Of a DNA stretch of 64,000 bases, positions 1-8,595 are shown piece after piece (position 1 is the stretch's first letter; every line of letters starts with the position of its first letter). Origin of the DNA: Zoogloeaceae bacterium (GTDB lineage: Bacteria > Pseudomonadota > Gammaproteobacteria > Burkholderiales > Rhodocyclaceae); assembly GCA_016791005.1 (NCBI GenBank), contig JAEUNY010000002.1, positions 1 to 64,000 of the forward strand, given 5' to 3'. The notes below the pieces were generated by a model. That model ran no database searches, was not told where the DNA came from, and worked only from the letters and a program-made list of their open reading frames with translations. The position numbers and the translations under genes are program-made.

Positions 1-1
1 C

Positions 2-652
2 AGCGACCGCATGAGCGAGAACACCCTCAACGCTGCCCTCAAGCGCATGGGCTACGAGGACCGCCTGACCGGTCACGGCATCCGCGCGACGATCTCGACG
101 GCGCTCAACGAGCTGGGCTATCCGAAAGTGTGGGTGGACGCCCAGCTCTCGCATGCTGACCCCAATCGCATCAGCGCCACCTACAACCTTGCCGAATACG
201 TCGAGCAGCGCCGCGTGATGATGCAGGATTGGGCCGACCGCCTGGACCTCTTCGAGCAAAACCAGGTGCAGGTCGCCAGCATGCACCTGACCATCCACCT
301 GCAAGGCCTTCCGACGATCGCCGGGCAGCAGACCACCCCGCTGCCGACTCCCGGCCAACACGCACCCATCCTGCTGGTGGCGCCCACCGAGCAGGGCATG
401 CCGACGGTGGCACCGGCGACGCAGCGCCTGTCGGCCGTGGCGATGCCCGAGTACACGCAGCCGAAGCTCTCCGAGCTGCAGCGCGAGCGCCTGAAGCTGC
501 TGGAAATCTTCGAGGGGCCGGACAACCTGGTGGTGGCCGACTACGCCAGGCTGGCCGGCAAGTCGCGCCGCTGGATCACCTACGAGGTCCAGGCCTGTTG
601 GCGGCCATCCGAAATTGACCCAGTTAGCTGGGTACTTTGCATCGAAATTTGA
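2..652 (+). pseudogene. Tyrosine recombinase (P4-type integrase), C-terminal part, interrupted by IS21
   Basis: The frame is already open at the window edge, so the N-terminal part lies outside. What is visible is the C-terminal catalytic region of a phage/ICE integrase: the box II HxxR as HGIR, then LSHADPNRISATYN, which carries the second His and the Tyr nucleophile. After a proline/threonine-rich linker the frame continues into LSELQRERLKLLEIFE and LAGKSRRWITYEV, a small helical, HTH-like segment not usual in integrases. Native coding ends at about 595, where the IS21 element begins; the last residues to the stop at 650-652 are IS-encoded. The protein probably once integrated the element whose other genes (parA, alpA) follow. 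Whether the truncated protein still works cannot be judged. Confidence 0.8.
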
Positions 653-701
653 CCCATCTTTGATTGACTACCCTGCTGTGGTTTAGGCGGGGGAATGAGG
701 A

Positions 702-2210
702 GTGATCAAAGTGGGCATGTTGGCCAAGATCAGGCGGATGCATTTCCGCGACCGCCTGCCGTTGCGCGAGATTGCGCGGCAAACCGGGCTTTCCCGAAAC
801 ACCATCCGCACCTGGCTACGCAAGCAGGACGCGATCGAGCCACAGTACAAACAGCGCCAGGCCAAGAGCGTCGTCGACCCTTGGGCGGAGCAACTCGGTC
901 AGTGGCTCAAGACTGATACCCATCGCCCGAAACGGGATCGTCGCACCGCGCGGGCGATGTTCGAGGCGATCCGCTCGCAAGGCTATCCGGGCAGCTACAA
1001 CCGGGTGTGCGCCTTCGTCAAACGCTGGCGTATCGGGGAGTCTGGCAAGCCCGGCCCGGCTTACGTGCCACTTTCCTTTGCGCTGGGCGAAGCCTTCCAG
1101 TTCGACTGGAGCACCGAGTACGCCTTCGTCGGTGGCCTGCGCCGCAAGCTTGATGTCGCGCATACCAAGCTGTGCGCCAGCCGCGCCTTCTGGCTCACCG
1201 CCTACCCAGCCCAAAGCCACGAGATGCTGTTCGATGCGCACGCCCGGGCCTTCGCCGCTTTCGGCGGCGTGCCCCGGCGCGGCATCTACGACAACATGAA
1301 GACCGCAGTCGACCGGGTCGGTCGCGGCAAGGAGCGCGACATCAATCCGCGCTTCTTCGCGATGTGTGGGCACTACCTGTTCGAGCCCGAGTTCTGCAAT
1401 GTGGCCTCGGGCTGGGAGAAAGGGCGAGTCGAGAAGAACGTCCAGGATCGACGCCGGCAGAACTGGCAGCACGCGGGCGAGCGCCGCTGGAAAGATCTGG
1501 GTGAGCTCAATGCCTGGCTCGATGAGCAGTGTCGGCAGGCATGGCGGGACATGGCCAACCCCGAGTGGCCCGCCTTAACGATCGCCGAACTGCTGCAGGA
1601 CGAATTGATGCAGATGCTGCCCAATCCGCAGCCCTTCGACGGCTATGTGGAGAAGCCGGTCCGGGTCACCAGCACGGCACTTATCCACTTCCAGCGCAAT
1701 CGCTACAGCGTCCCGGCCGACTACGTCCACGCGGTGCTGAGCCTACGGATTTACCCGAGCGAACTGCGGCTGGTTGCCGACGGTGAGGAAGTGGCCCGGC
1801 ATGCACGCAGCTTCGAGCGCGACCAGACCTTCTATGACTTCACCCACTACATCGGCGTCATCGAGCGAAAGCCCGGGGCGCTCAGAAACGGTGCCCCATT
1901 TACGCAAATGCCCGAACCGCTGCTGAGGCTACAGCGTCATCTGCTTAAGCAGACCGGTGGCGATCGGGTCATGGCCGATGTGCTGGGCGCCATTCCGCGC
2001 CACGGCCTGGAAGCGGTCCAGGTTGCCGTCGAACTGGCCCTGGAATCGGGGCGCCCCAGCGGCGAGCATGTGCTCAACGTACTGGCCCGGCTCAAGGCCG
2101 GTATCCCGCCGAGCACGCCGGTCAAGACGGCTCTTTCCCTCAACGAGGAGCCCAGTTCGGATGTGCACCGCTACGACCGCCTGCGCGAGGAGGCCCGTCA
2201 TGTCGATTGA
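702..2210 (+). CDS. istA: IS21-family transposase IstA
   Basis: DDE transposase of an IS21 element, 502 codons, which is full length for the family. An N-terminal helix-turn-helix ([20 protein letters not shown], about residues 20-40) is followed by a retroviral-integrase-like core. Candidate catalytic residues are the first Asp in FQFDWSTEY, the second Asp in GIYDNMK and the Glu in KGRVEKNV. It acts with the ATPase IstB, whose start codon overlaps the istA stop. The reading frame is intact, so the element may still be mobile. Confidence 0.95.
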   Translation: MIKVGMLAKIRRMHFRDRLPLREIARQTGLSRNTIRTWLRKQDAIEPQYKQRQAKSVVDPWAEQLGQWLKTDTHRPKRDRRTARAMFEAIRSQGYPGSYNRVCAFVKRWRIGESGKPGPAYVPLSFALGEAFQFDWSTEYAFVGGLRRKLDVAHTKLCASRAFWLTAYPAQSHEMLFDAHARAFAAFGGVPRRGIYDNMKTAVDRVGRGKERDINPRFFAMCGHYLFEPEFCNVASGWEKGRVEKNVQDRRRQNWQHAGERRWKDLGELNAWLDEQCRQAWRDMANPEWPALTIAELLQDELMQMLPNPQPFDGYVEKPVRVTSTALIHFQRNRYSVPADYVHAVLSLRIYPSELRLVADGEEVARHARSFERDQTFYDFTHYIGVIERKPGALRNGAPFTQMPEPLLRLQRHLLKQTGGDRVMADVLGAIPRHGLEAVQVAVELALESGRPSGEHVLNVLARLKAGIPPSTPVKTALSLNEEPSSDVHRYDRLREEARHVD

Positions 2211-3000
2211 ACTGATCGGGCAGCTCAAGGCCTTGAAGCTGCACGGCATGGCGCAGTGCTGGCCGGAACTCCTCGCCAAGGCACGCCACAGCGACCTGCC
2301 CCCCAAGCAATGGATGGGCGAGCTATTGGCTGCGGAAACCGCCGAGCGCGAAGTACGCTCGATCGCCTACCAGATGACCGCGGCGAAGTTTCCGGCGCAC
2401 CGTGATCTGGCCGGATTCGACTTCGCGCAGGCCAAGGTTGATGAAACCCTGGTGCGACGGCTGCATGGCGGGGAGTTCATCGCCGCTGCCCATAACGTGG
2501 TGATGATCGGCGGGCCGGGCACCGGCAAGACCCATCTGGCCAGCGCCATCGGCATCGAGGCCGTTCGGCACCTGGGAAAGCGAGTACGGTTCTTCTCGAC
2601 GGTCGAGCTGGTCAATGCCCTGGAACAGGAGAAGACCAATGGCAAGGCGGGGCAACTGGCCTATCGGCTGCTCTACATGGACCTGGTAATCCTTGACGAG
2701 TTGGGCTACCTGCCGTTCAGTCAGGCCGGCGGTGCCTTACTGTTCCATCGGCTCTCCAAGCTCTACGAACACACTAGCGTGATGGTCACGACGAACCTGT
2801 CGTTTGCCGAGTGGGGCAGCGTATTTGGTGACGCGAAGATGACCACCGCGCTGCTCGACCGCCTCACCCACCACTGCAACATCGTGGAAACGGGCAACGA
2901 GTCCTGGCGCTTCAAGACGAGTACGGCCCGGCTGCAGCCGGGCCGTACTCGAACCCGAAAACCTCAAGGAGACACGACAACCGAAACCAACTCCGCGTAG
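2200..3000 (+). CDS. istB: IS21-family helper ATPase IstB
   Basis: AAA+ transposition helper of the DnaC/DnaA-like group, 266 codons. The ATG at 2200 lies inside the end of istA, an 11-bp overlap that suggests translational coupling. A Walker A motif ([11 protein letters not shown]) lies near residues 103-113 and a Walker B-like [11 protein letters not shown] follows about 60 residues later. IstB loads onto target DNA and stimulates IstA strand transfer. The C terminus is rich in Arg and Thr. Confidence 0.95.
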   Translation: MSIELIGQLKALKLHGMAQCWPELLAKARHSDLPPKQWMGELLAAETAEREVRSIAYQMTAAKFPAHRDLAGFDFAQAKVDETLVRRLHGGEFIAAAHNVVMIGGPGTGKTHLASAIGIEAVRHLGKRVRFFSTVELVNALEQEKTNGKAGQLAYRLLYMDLVILDELGYLPFSQAGGALLFHRLSKLYEHTSVMVTTNLSFAEWGSVFGDAKMTTALLDRLTHHCNIVETGNESWRFKTSTARLQPGRTRTRKPQGDTTTETNSA

Positions 3001-3050
3001 CTATACTGCGCGCATAAACCGGTGGGTCAGTTTTAGATGAAATCCCCGGG

Positions 3051-3173
3051 TCAGTTCTGCTTGGAAATCAACACTCCCGGCGTTCGCTTGACGTGCCAAC
3101 CCTCTGCGAGGGCGAATTCGATCAGGGCGCGCAATCGCTTGTGGCCGCGCGCCAGTTCATGCGCGCTCGCCAT
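3051..3173 (-). pseudogene. Truncated small gene after parA, cut by IS21
   Basis: The ATG at 3173 overlaps the parA stop, giving a frame that begins MASAHELARGHKRLRALIE and then AEGWHVKRTPG. It runs into the IS right end at 3073 and stops 7 codons later on IS-encoded sequence. The visible 33 native residues look like the N-terminal half of a HicA-like small RNA-binding fold, where a conserved TPGGHLKF-type segment would come next; this is inference from memory of similar genes placed after parA in integrative elements. It is only a stump now. Confidence 0.5.
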
Positions 3174-4026
3174 GGCGGACTCCCCTGAAATCATTGGGCT
3201 TGCCCGTCACCAGCGCGAAGCGATCGCGCCAAATCGGGAAAAGCTCTCCCGCCAAGGCGCTCATGGTCACCAATGCCGCCGGCGCCACCCGCCCGAGAGG
3301 TTGTCGGTATTCGACACGGTGCACCGGCAGGCCCTTCGTTGAAGCACGCGGATAGGCCTCGATGGCAGGAACGTCCGTGTCCAGGACATGCATGCCGACT
3401 TGGCCCGCGAACACTTCGCGCAATGCCTGTTGGATCAACTTCGCATTCGACGAAACCGGATGCACGCGGTTGATCAGCAGATGCAACGGAGGGGGCTCGA
3501 TACCAAGGCGCCGGTATGGGGAGATGTCCTCGATCAACTGCAGGGTGCCGCGACGCAGTTCGCGCGCAGCCAGGATTTCCGGGGTCACGGGCGAAAGCGC
3601 CACATCGGAAGCGAGTACTGCCATTTCCAGCAGCACGCTTCGCGCACCTTGGGTATCGATCAGTACCAGGCCATATTGCTGAGCCAGGGCGGGCAAGAGG
3701 TGGCGCAGCCGCAGCCGCCCATCCGGAGCGTGGAGGAGCAGCGTGTTCAGTTCACCACGATCGTCATTGGACAGCACCAGGTCCAGGCCGGTGATGGTGG
3801 TCCGCGACACTAACTGCTCCAGGCGCTGCTCATTGAATGCCAACAACTCGTAGATGCCACCAGGGGCTCGGTGCGCCAACTCGTAGTAGGACGACAACGT
3901 GGGCTGTACGTCGAGGTCGAGCAGCAGCACGCGCAATCCGGCGTCGGCAACCAGGCCGCCCAGATTCGCGGCGGTGGTTGTCTTGCCGACACCGCCCTTC
4001 GTGGAAATGATGGATATGACCTGCAT
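3157..4026 (-). CDS. parA: ParA/Soj-family ATPase of an integrative element
   Basis: Deviant Walker-type partition ATPase, 289 codons from the ATG at 4026, which has a GAGGAG ribosome-binding site just upstream. The N terminus carries the signature KGGVGKTTTAANLGG (about residues 10-24) and later LLLDLDVQPT and LVLIDTQGA, as expected for ParA/MinD-like ATPases. In ICEs of the PFGI-1/SPI-7 type a ParA of this kind follows an AlpA regulator and helps keep the excised element; the same order is seen here. Its downstream partners, including any ParB, are missing because the IS21 junction removes them. Confidence 0.88.
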   Translation of the reverse strand: MQVISIISTKGGVGKTTTAANLGGLVADAGLRVLLLDLDVQPTLSSYYELAHRAPGGIYELLAFNEQRLEQLVSRTTITGLDLVLSNDDRGELNTLLLHAPDGRLRLRHLLPALAQQYGLVLIDTQGARSVLLEMAVLASDVALSPVTPEILAARELRRGTLQLIEDISPYRRLGIEPPPLHLLINRVHPVSSNAKLIQQALREVFAGQVGMHVLDTDVPAIEAYPRASTKGLPVHRVEYRQPLGRVAPAALVTMSALAGELFPIWRDRFALVTGKPNDFRGVRHGERA

Positions 4027-4070
4027 CAGACTCTCCTCGTAGGTGTTCTGTGAATCCGTGGGAGAGCCGG

Positions 4071-4292
4071 TCACACCCGGTTCTTGAGGCGTTCGCTGAT
4101 CCAGAGGTCTACCTCGGTCGAATCCCAGCCGACCGCACGGACCCCAAGACGCAGTGCCTGTGGGAACTCGCCCTTCTTCATCAGGCTGTAGATGTGGGCG
4201 CGCTTGAAACCAGACTTGGCTTCGACTTCGTCGAGCCGCAGGATGCGGCGCTCGCCCGGCAGCAATGCAGGCGGTTGCGACATGATGGTCAC
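4071..4292 (-). CDS. AlpA-family MerR-like DNA-binding regulator
   Basis: A 73-residue protein with a winged-helix AlpA pattern: RILRLDEVEAKSGFKRAHIY, then SLMKKGEFPQALRLGVRAVGW and the tail VDLWISERLK. AlpA proteins of integrative elements activate excision or the parA operon. It lies 44 bp upstream of parA on the same strand, so they are likely cotranscribed. A short palindrome upstream (4357-4370) could be its own operator. Confidence 0.85.
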   Translation of the reverse strand: MTIMSQPPALLPGERRILRLDEVEAKSGFKRAHIYSLMKKGEFPQALRLGVRAVGWDSTEVDLWISERLKNRV

Positions 4293-4356
4293 TCCTTAAC
4301 GCTCGGTGGCGCTCGTTGGCGTGACCCTCATTAAATAGACCTCACTGCCGAAAGCC

Positions 4357-4370
4357 ATTGCAAATGCAAT
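4357..4370. promoter_or_regulatory. Short palindrome upstream of the alpA-parA genes
   Basis: An inverted repeat ATTGCA-AA-TGCAAT lies 65 bp upstream of the alpA start, and a second short palindrome CTTGCAAG lies 22 bp further up. The spacing would suit an autoregulatory operator or promoter element. No direct evidence of function. Confidence 0.3.
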
Positions 4371-4455
4371 TTCCGGGACTGCACATACAAGCTTGCAAGT
4401 CGTAACGCGACAGGAACATCGCGTCCGCAGCGTGGCGGCCCGCCTCTCTGCAGAC

Positions 4456-5202
4456 CTAGGCGGTCAAGCTGCGCATTCTTCGGCGAGCCTGGGCGAACTT
4501 GCCATTCAGCGTGCGCTCGGTGATCCCCATGATGCCGTCGTGATGCGCGATCAGCGCACTGACGATGGCTTCCTGTGTCTTGAAGCACGAGTAAGGAGTG
4601 CCGGCTGGCGACTGGCCCAGCATCAGATCAAGAATGCCGCCGATGATGTGCTGGTAGGTGGACTCTGCTCGATTCGTGATCGAGTACTCGTTGCATGCCG
4701 GCGTCACTTCGATCTGTTTCGACAATACGTGATGCTGCTCCTGCAGCATCTCAAGCTGGCGCCGGCACTGTTTCAGCTCTGCCTTCAATGCCTTCCGCTC
4801 CACCAGCATCGCTTGCCCTGTTTCCAAGGTGATGATGGGGTGTGCGATGCGCTCGCGGCGGCTGAAGAGAAAGGCTGGTCGCTGCTCAGGGTATTGATCC
4901 CGCATCCAGCGCTTGAGGTCGACGTGCCTGATGGTGAGGTCGGGAAAATCCCAGAGCGCCTTGTCGTTCTGCGTGATGCCATTGCAGCCGTATGGGAGTT
5001 CGCCGTTGAAGATGGCATCGTAGATGCGCTCGGTGCATAGGCGTAGCTCGGTCCATCCCGGGAAATCGAGCGTCATGGGCAAATGCCTCGGCCACGAGAT
5101 CAAGCGCAGAATTTCTTTCTTGTGTTTGAGCAGGCCTGCCCAGCGTATGGCTGCTTCGATCGGTCGATAATAGACCTTGGACACAGGTGGACTGTCGTGC
5201 AT
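4456..5202 (-). CDS. Hypothetical protein of integrative elements
   Basis: A 248-residue soluble protein beginning MHDSPPVSKVYYRPIEAAIR. No catalytic motif or membrane segment is evident. A coiled-coil-prone stretch (ERKALKAELKQCRRQLEMLQ) lies near residues 135-155, and the C terminus is basic. It is similar in character to conserved unknown proteins found between alpA and accessory cargo in ICEs. It lies 163 bp upstream of alpA on the same strand. No function is proposed. Confidence 0.65.
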   Translation of the reverse strand: MHDSPPVSKVYYRPIEAAIRWAGLLKHKKEILRLISWPRHLPMTLDFPGWTELRLCTERIYDAIFNGELPYGCNGITQNDKALWDFPDLTIRHVDLKRWMRDQYPEQRPAFLFSRRERIAHPIITLETGQAMLVERKALKAELKQCRRQLEMLQEQHHVLSKQIEVTPACNEYSITNRAESTYQHIIGGILDLMLGQSPAGTPYSCFKTQEAIVSALIAHHDGIMGITERTLNGKFAQARRRMRSLTA

Positions 5203-5652
5203 GCATCCCTCTCCCTACAAGGAATATCTACATCAAAAGCTCCCCAAGGCCAGGACGTTCCTCCTGGCGTTAGCAACGGCGAAAGCGTCAATGTCCAGGC
5301 TCGTTCGCACGCAGCGAGCACGTCGCCCCGGTCGGACCATCACGGAGGACCGTCTATGTGCGATGATGGATTCGCTCTTGACTGCGTCGGCGGTGCTGGC
5401 GGGATTACCAGCAACAAAATCGAGACATGCCATTCGCGTAAATGCGTGAGCGTTGTTGTTTCGTCTGAGCGGTGCAAGACCCGTTCTGCATCAGCTGTGC
5501 TGCCTCGGGTCTATCTACGTGTTCCCCCCGAGTTCGCCGATCGCCACCATGTACCTGATTCAGCTACGTTGCGCGAGTCCATGGGTGTGCTTAGACCTGT
5601 GGGAAATGCTGTCAGACTAAAACGGACGCAGGCGCTTCGGGGAGGACGGCGC
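5203..5652. other. About 450 bp without a recognisable gene
   Basis: No frame here has a convincing start, ribosome-binding site or recognisable protein. The stretch lies between the ICE hypothetical gene and the AbiH-like relic and is probably decayed element DNA. Confidence 0.5.
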
Positions 5653-5897
5653 CTACAGCGCATCCCAAAGCACGGGGGTGGCCTTGGCGGAAGCGGCCCC
5701 CAGGCGTGCAAGCAACGCCTGTTTCTGAGGCCACTCCCCAGAGAAACGGCATTCGACCTGCCAACGTGCTCAGCCACGCTGCGCTGTTCGATCAGGCCTG
5801 CGAAGTAGGCCGCGTCGACAGCGGATAACGAGTGTCCCGGCACGATCACCTGGTTGATGTCGCTTAGGGTCTGCGCGATCTCGGCAGATTTTGCCTA
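5653..5897 (-). pseudogene. Decayed C-terminal fragment resembling AbiH abortive-infection proteins
   Basis: On the minus strand one frame reads INQVIVPGHSLSAVDAAYF, close to the INxxxVLGHSLSDVDxPYF-type motif of AbiH-family proteins. After about 40 residues the reading moves to another frame (VECRFSGEWPQKQALLARLG, then KATPVLWDAL and a stop at 5653-5655). A TAG stop precedes the first part in frame. So this looks like the last 80 or so residues of an AbiH-like gene with a frameshift and no 5' part. The family match is by memory of the motif. Confidence 0.45.
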
Positions 5898-5910
5898 AAA
5901 TAACATGCGC

Positions 5911-5948
5911 TACGCAGCGTAACGCTTAGCATAATGGGCATAAAATGC
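5911..5948. promoter_or_regulatory. Palindromes upstream of hipBA, candidate operators
   Basis: Two short inverted repeats lie 70-110 bp upstream of the hipB-like start: TACGC-A-GCGTA (5911-5921) and GCAT-AAA-ATGC (5938-5948), within a stretch more AT-rich than its surroundings. HipB-type antitoxins repress their own operon by binding palindromes in this position. Confidence 0.35.
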
Positions 5949-6018
5949 GCTCTTGGCTTGCCATGCCGTATTGTATCGCCTATTATTTTGGGCATTGAAC
6001 TGTGAAATGCCGACTTAG

Positions 6019-6351
6019 ATGAGCAGATTCGAGACCCCGATGCATGTCGCCGAGCAAGTGATCCAGCTCGGCCACCGAATCCGGATCGCCCGCATCCGGC
6101 GCGGCTGGTCCGTAGCGGATCTGGCGAACAAGGCGGGCATCAACCGCAATACCCTGACTGCGCTGGAACTGGGCAAGCCCGGCACGGCCGTCGGGGTGTG
6201 CTTCACGGTGCTATGGGCCTTGGGACTGGATCGGACGCTGGACGGCGTCGCCGATCCAGATGCCGATTTGCACGGCAAGGCGCTCGAAGCAGCTCGGCGC
6301 CCCAGCCGAGCCGGCAAGCCACGCAAGGCTGGCGACGACTATGACTTCTGA
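6019..6351 (+). CDS. HipB-like XRE-family antitoxin
   Basis: A 110-residue protein with a Cro/XRE helix-turn-helix in its N-terminal half (LGHRIRIARIRRGWSVADLA, then NKAGINRNTLTALELGK). The stop overlaps the start of the hipA-like gene by 11 bp, the usual antitoxin-toxin arrangement. It should bind and silence the kinase toxin and repress the operon. The C-terminal tail is basic and probably disordered. No strong ribosome-binding site precedes the ATG. Confidence 0.85.
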   Translation: MSRFETPMHVAEQVIQLGHRIRIARIRRGWSVADLANKAGINRNTLTALELGKPGTAVGVCFTVLWALGLDRTLDGVADPDADLHGKALEAARRPSRAGKPRKAGDDYDF

Positions 6352-7603
6352 GCGCGAGGCCTACGTCTACATCCAGCTTCCCGGCAGCCTGGAGACCGTT
6401 CCGGCGGCGCTGCTGCGCGTGCAGACCTTGCCGGACGGCATCCAGATCGGGCGATTCCGCTACGGCGATCGCTATCTTGCGCGGCCCGAGGCGGTGGCAC
6501 TCGATCCGTTCCGGCTGCCCCTGGCCAAGCAAGTGTTCGAATTCACGCAGCTCAAGGGTATCCCCGGTGCAGTGCGCGATGCGGCGCCCGATGCCTGGGG
6601 CCGGCGCGTGATCGAAAACAAGCTGGAACGCAGCCCCGCCGATCTCCAGGAGATCGACTACTTGCTCCACGGCCCCCAGGACGGGGCGGGATATCTCAGC
6701 TTTGGGCTGAAGGTCGAGCCGCCTGCACCCAAGCGTCACTACAACCGAACGCATCAACTCGATGAGCTGATTGCCGCGGCGCAGGCCATCGAGGAAGGCA
6801 AGCACGTCGCCGCGTATTTGCTCGAACAGCTCGATCCCGGCACCAGCATGGGCGGCGCGCGGCCGAAGGCCACGATCGAAGACGGGCAGAGCCTCTGGCT
6901 CGGAAAGTTCCCCGCCAAGGATGACCGTTTCAATCTCCAGCGGGTCGAGTTTGCCTCGCTGGACCTGGCCAAGCGGTGCGGTCTGAACGTCACCCAGGCG
7001 CGGCTGCAGTCGGTCGGCCACGGCGACGTGTTGATGCTGCAGCGTTTCGACCGGGAGTACGCCGAGGGTGGCTATCTGCGCTTCGGCCTGGTCAGCGGCC
7101 TGACCGTACTCGACTGCGGCGATAGCCATGTGGACAGGGATCGCTGGTCCTACCCGTTGCTGGCCGACAATCTGCGGCGGTGGTCCGACAAGCCCGAAGC
7201 CGATTGTGCTGAGCTGTTCCGCAGGATGGTCTTCAACGCGGCCGTGACCAACAACGACGACCACCCACGCAACCATGCCTTGCTGCGCCGACAGAAAGGG
7301 TGGCGGCTTTCACCGGCCTACGACTTGGTGCCCGCGCCCGTGGTCAGCATCGAACGACGCGATCTCGCGTTGACCGTGGGGAGCTACGGCCGCACAGCCA
7401 GCATCTACAACCTGCTGTCCCAGGCGGGGCGGTTCGGTCTGTCCGCGGAAGAGGCGCGCCGGGAGATCGACAACATCGTCGCCATCGTCCGGCAATGGAG
7501 AGAGAGTTTCTTCGCCTGTGGTGTGTCCGCGCAAGACGTCGAGCACATCGCACCCGCAATCCTGCCGGAATGCTTTTTCATTGAAAGGCAGCCGGATGCC
7601 TGA
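6341..7603 (+). CDS. HipA-like serine/threonine kinase toxin
   Basis: A 420-residue HipA-family protein; the ATG at 6341 overlaps the end of the antitoxin gene. Family hallmarks are the small N-terminal domain, the Gly-rich segment GTSMGGARPKA, the catalytic loop AVTNNDDHPRNHAL (near residue 305) and the metal-binding SPAYDLVP. Well-studied HipA kinases phosphorylate glutamyl-tRNA synthetase and cause growth arrest; the target here is unknown. Location at the edge of the ICE remnant suggests acquired cargo that stabilises the locus. Confidence 0.9.
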   Translation: MTSEREAYVYIQLPGSLETVPAALLRVQTLPDGIQIGRFRYGDRYLARPEAVALDPFRLPLAKQVFEFTQLKGIPGAVRDAAPDAWGRRVIENKLERSPADLQEIDYLLHGPQDGAGYLSFGLKVEPPAPKRHYNRTHQLDELIAAAQAIEEGKHVAAYLLEQLDPGTSMGGARPKATIEDGQSLWLGKFPAKDDRFNLQRVEFASLDLAKRCGLNVTQARLQSVGHGDVLMLQRFDREYAEGGYLRFGLVSGLTVLDCGDSHVDRDRWSYPLLADNLRRWSDKPEADCAELFRRMVFNAAVTNNDDHPRNHALLRRQKGWRLSPAYDLVPAPVVSIERRDLALTVGSYGRTASIYNLLSQAGRFGLSAEEARREIDNIVAIVRQWRESFFACGVSAQDVEHIAPAILPECFFIERQPDA

Positions 7604-7723
7604 ACCAATGTCCATGCTCGTCGCCTTGGCACTCACCTTGGTAGCTGTGGGTGGACGTCAGAGGATCTTGGCAGACGGCCTTGCTTGCCGAGGGGAAGAG
7701 GGCGGTACATAATATGGTGTTAT

Positions 7724-7764
7724 CCCATTGGGAAAACAGAAAGAATCTGTTTTTTGTCAATGGG
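7724..7764. terminator. Nested hairpin between convergent genes
   Basis: An outer 7-bp stem (CCCATTG at 7724-7730 with CAATGGG at 7758-7764) encloses an inner 6-bp stem (AACAGA 7735-7740, TCTGTT 7746-7751) followed by a run of T. It lies between the hipA-like gene and the converging hydrolase gene, so it could end transcription from hipA. It might also be a mobile-element end. Confidence 0.4.
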
Positions 7765-7845
7765 TTGGGTGTTGTGTTCTGTTTTCTTCACCCGCTCCAT
7801 CCCCTGCAGCATCCTCATTCCATTCCCCTCCTGTATTGTCGACGT

Positions 7846-8595
7846 TCATATTTTCGTTGCCGGGATGCACCGCGTCGTCAGGAAATCGTGGATTTGTGCC
7901 GCGACCCAGGCGGGCTGCTCCTGGGGCAGCAGGTGGCCCGCGCGGTCATGGGTGCGGTGGGCCGCGTTGGGCAGGGCGGCGGCGAGGGCTGCCATGTGGG
8001 CCGGCGTCGATACGCGATCCTCTACGCCGCTCAGGCACAGGATGGGCATCTTCATTCGGGCCAGGTGCGGGCGCAGATCGAAGTCGGTGAGGGCAGTGAC
8101 TGCCTGCCGATAGGTCTCAGGTGAAATGGCGGCCATCACGGCCACAGCCTGGGCGATCGTTTCTGGCGTGGCGCTCTCGGCAACCAGAGTGGGGATCAGC
8201 CGCTCCGCGGCCCCTCGCATGCCGGTGGGCGTGTCGATGCCGGCCAGGCGGCGGGTGAGGAACTCCTCCCGGGCCGCGCCCCGCAATTGAAACGCGGGGA
8301 CGGTGCACAGGAGGATCATGGCCGCCGGAGGGTGGGACCACTGGGCCGCGCAGGTGAGGGCGAGCATGCCTCCCATGCTGTGTCCCACCAGGACCACCGG
8401 CCCAGTCTCGGGACGGAGTTCGTCCTCCAGGAGGGCGGCAAGCCGGGACAGACTGTAGGGGTGGGCGATGGGTTGGCCATCGTATCCGGGGGCCGACCAG
8501 GTTTGACTTGGCCAGCCGGTCTCGGTCAGGCGCTCCAGCACGGGCCCGAAGCTGGCTCGGCCGCCGCTGACGCCGTGGAGAAAAATGGGCTTCAG
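7846..8595 (-). CDS. Alpha/beta-hydrolase, start codon uncertain (CTG)
   Basis: Serine hydrolase of about 250 residues. It shows the oxyanion region LHGVSGGRASF close to the N terminus, the nucleophile elbow VGHSMGG, an Asp segment LSGVEDRVS and a C-terminal His in HDRAGHLLPQEQP, a complete catalytic triad. The sequence homologous to other hydrolases begins at KPIFLHG. No ATG, GTG or TTG lies near; the only plausible start is a CTG at 8595 that overlaps the TGA of the preceding flavin reductase gene in a CTGA junction. An ATG at 8724 would add 43 unlikely residues. Substrate unknown. Confidence 0.8.
   Translation of the reverse strand: MKPIFLHGVSGGRASFGPVLERLTETGWPSQTWSAPGYDGQPIAHPYSLSRLAALLEDELRPETGPVVLVGHSMGGMLALTCAAQWSHPPAAMILLCTVPAFQLRGAAREEFLTRRLAGIDTPTGMRGAAERLIPTLVAESATPETIAQAVAVMAAISPETYRQAVTALTDFDLRPHLARMKMPILCLSGVEDRVSTPAHMAALAAALPNAAHRTHDRAGHLLPQEQPAWVAAQIHDFLTTRCIPATKI

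Larger units (their letters stand above)
596..3073 (+). mobile_element. IS21-family insertion sequence (istA-istB)
   Basis: The element is about 2478 bp and carries overlapping istA and istB. Its left end begins TGTTG at 596 and its right end closes CAACA at 3073. Each end carries repeated internal blocks typical of IS21 termini: TTGACCC at 615-621 and 649-655 on the left, and two copies of the complement of ACTGACCC on the right, near 3026 and 3050. The flanks do not show a matching target-site duplication: the left flank ends AGGCC and the right begins CTCCC. The left flank is plus-strand integrase sequence and the right is a minus-strand gene, so the copy sits at a rearrangement junction. 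Confidence 0.9.

Noticed and set aside
596-3073. A target-site duplication flanking the IS21 element
   Set aside because: The flanks AGGCC and CTCCC do not match at 4-8 bp, and they belong to different genes.
4293-4455. An attachment site or tRNA near the integrase remnant
   Set aside because: No tRNA-like fold or direct repeat that could be an att site was found in 1-8 kb.
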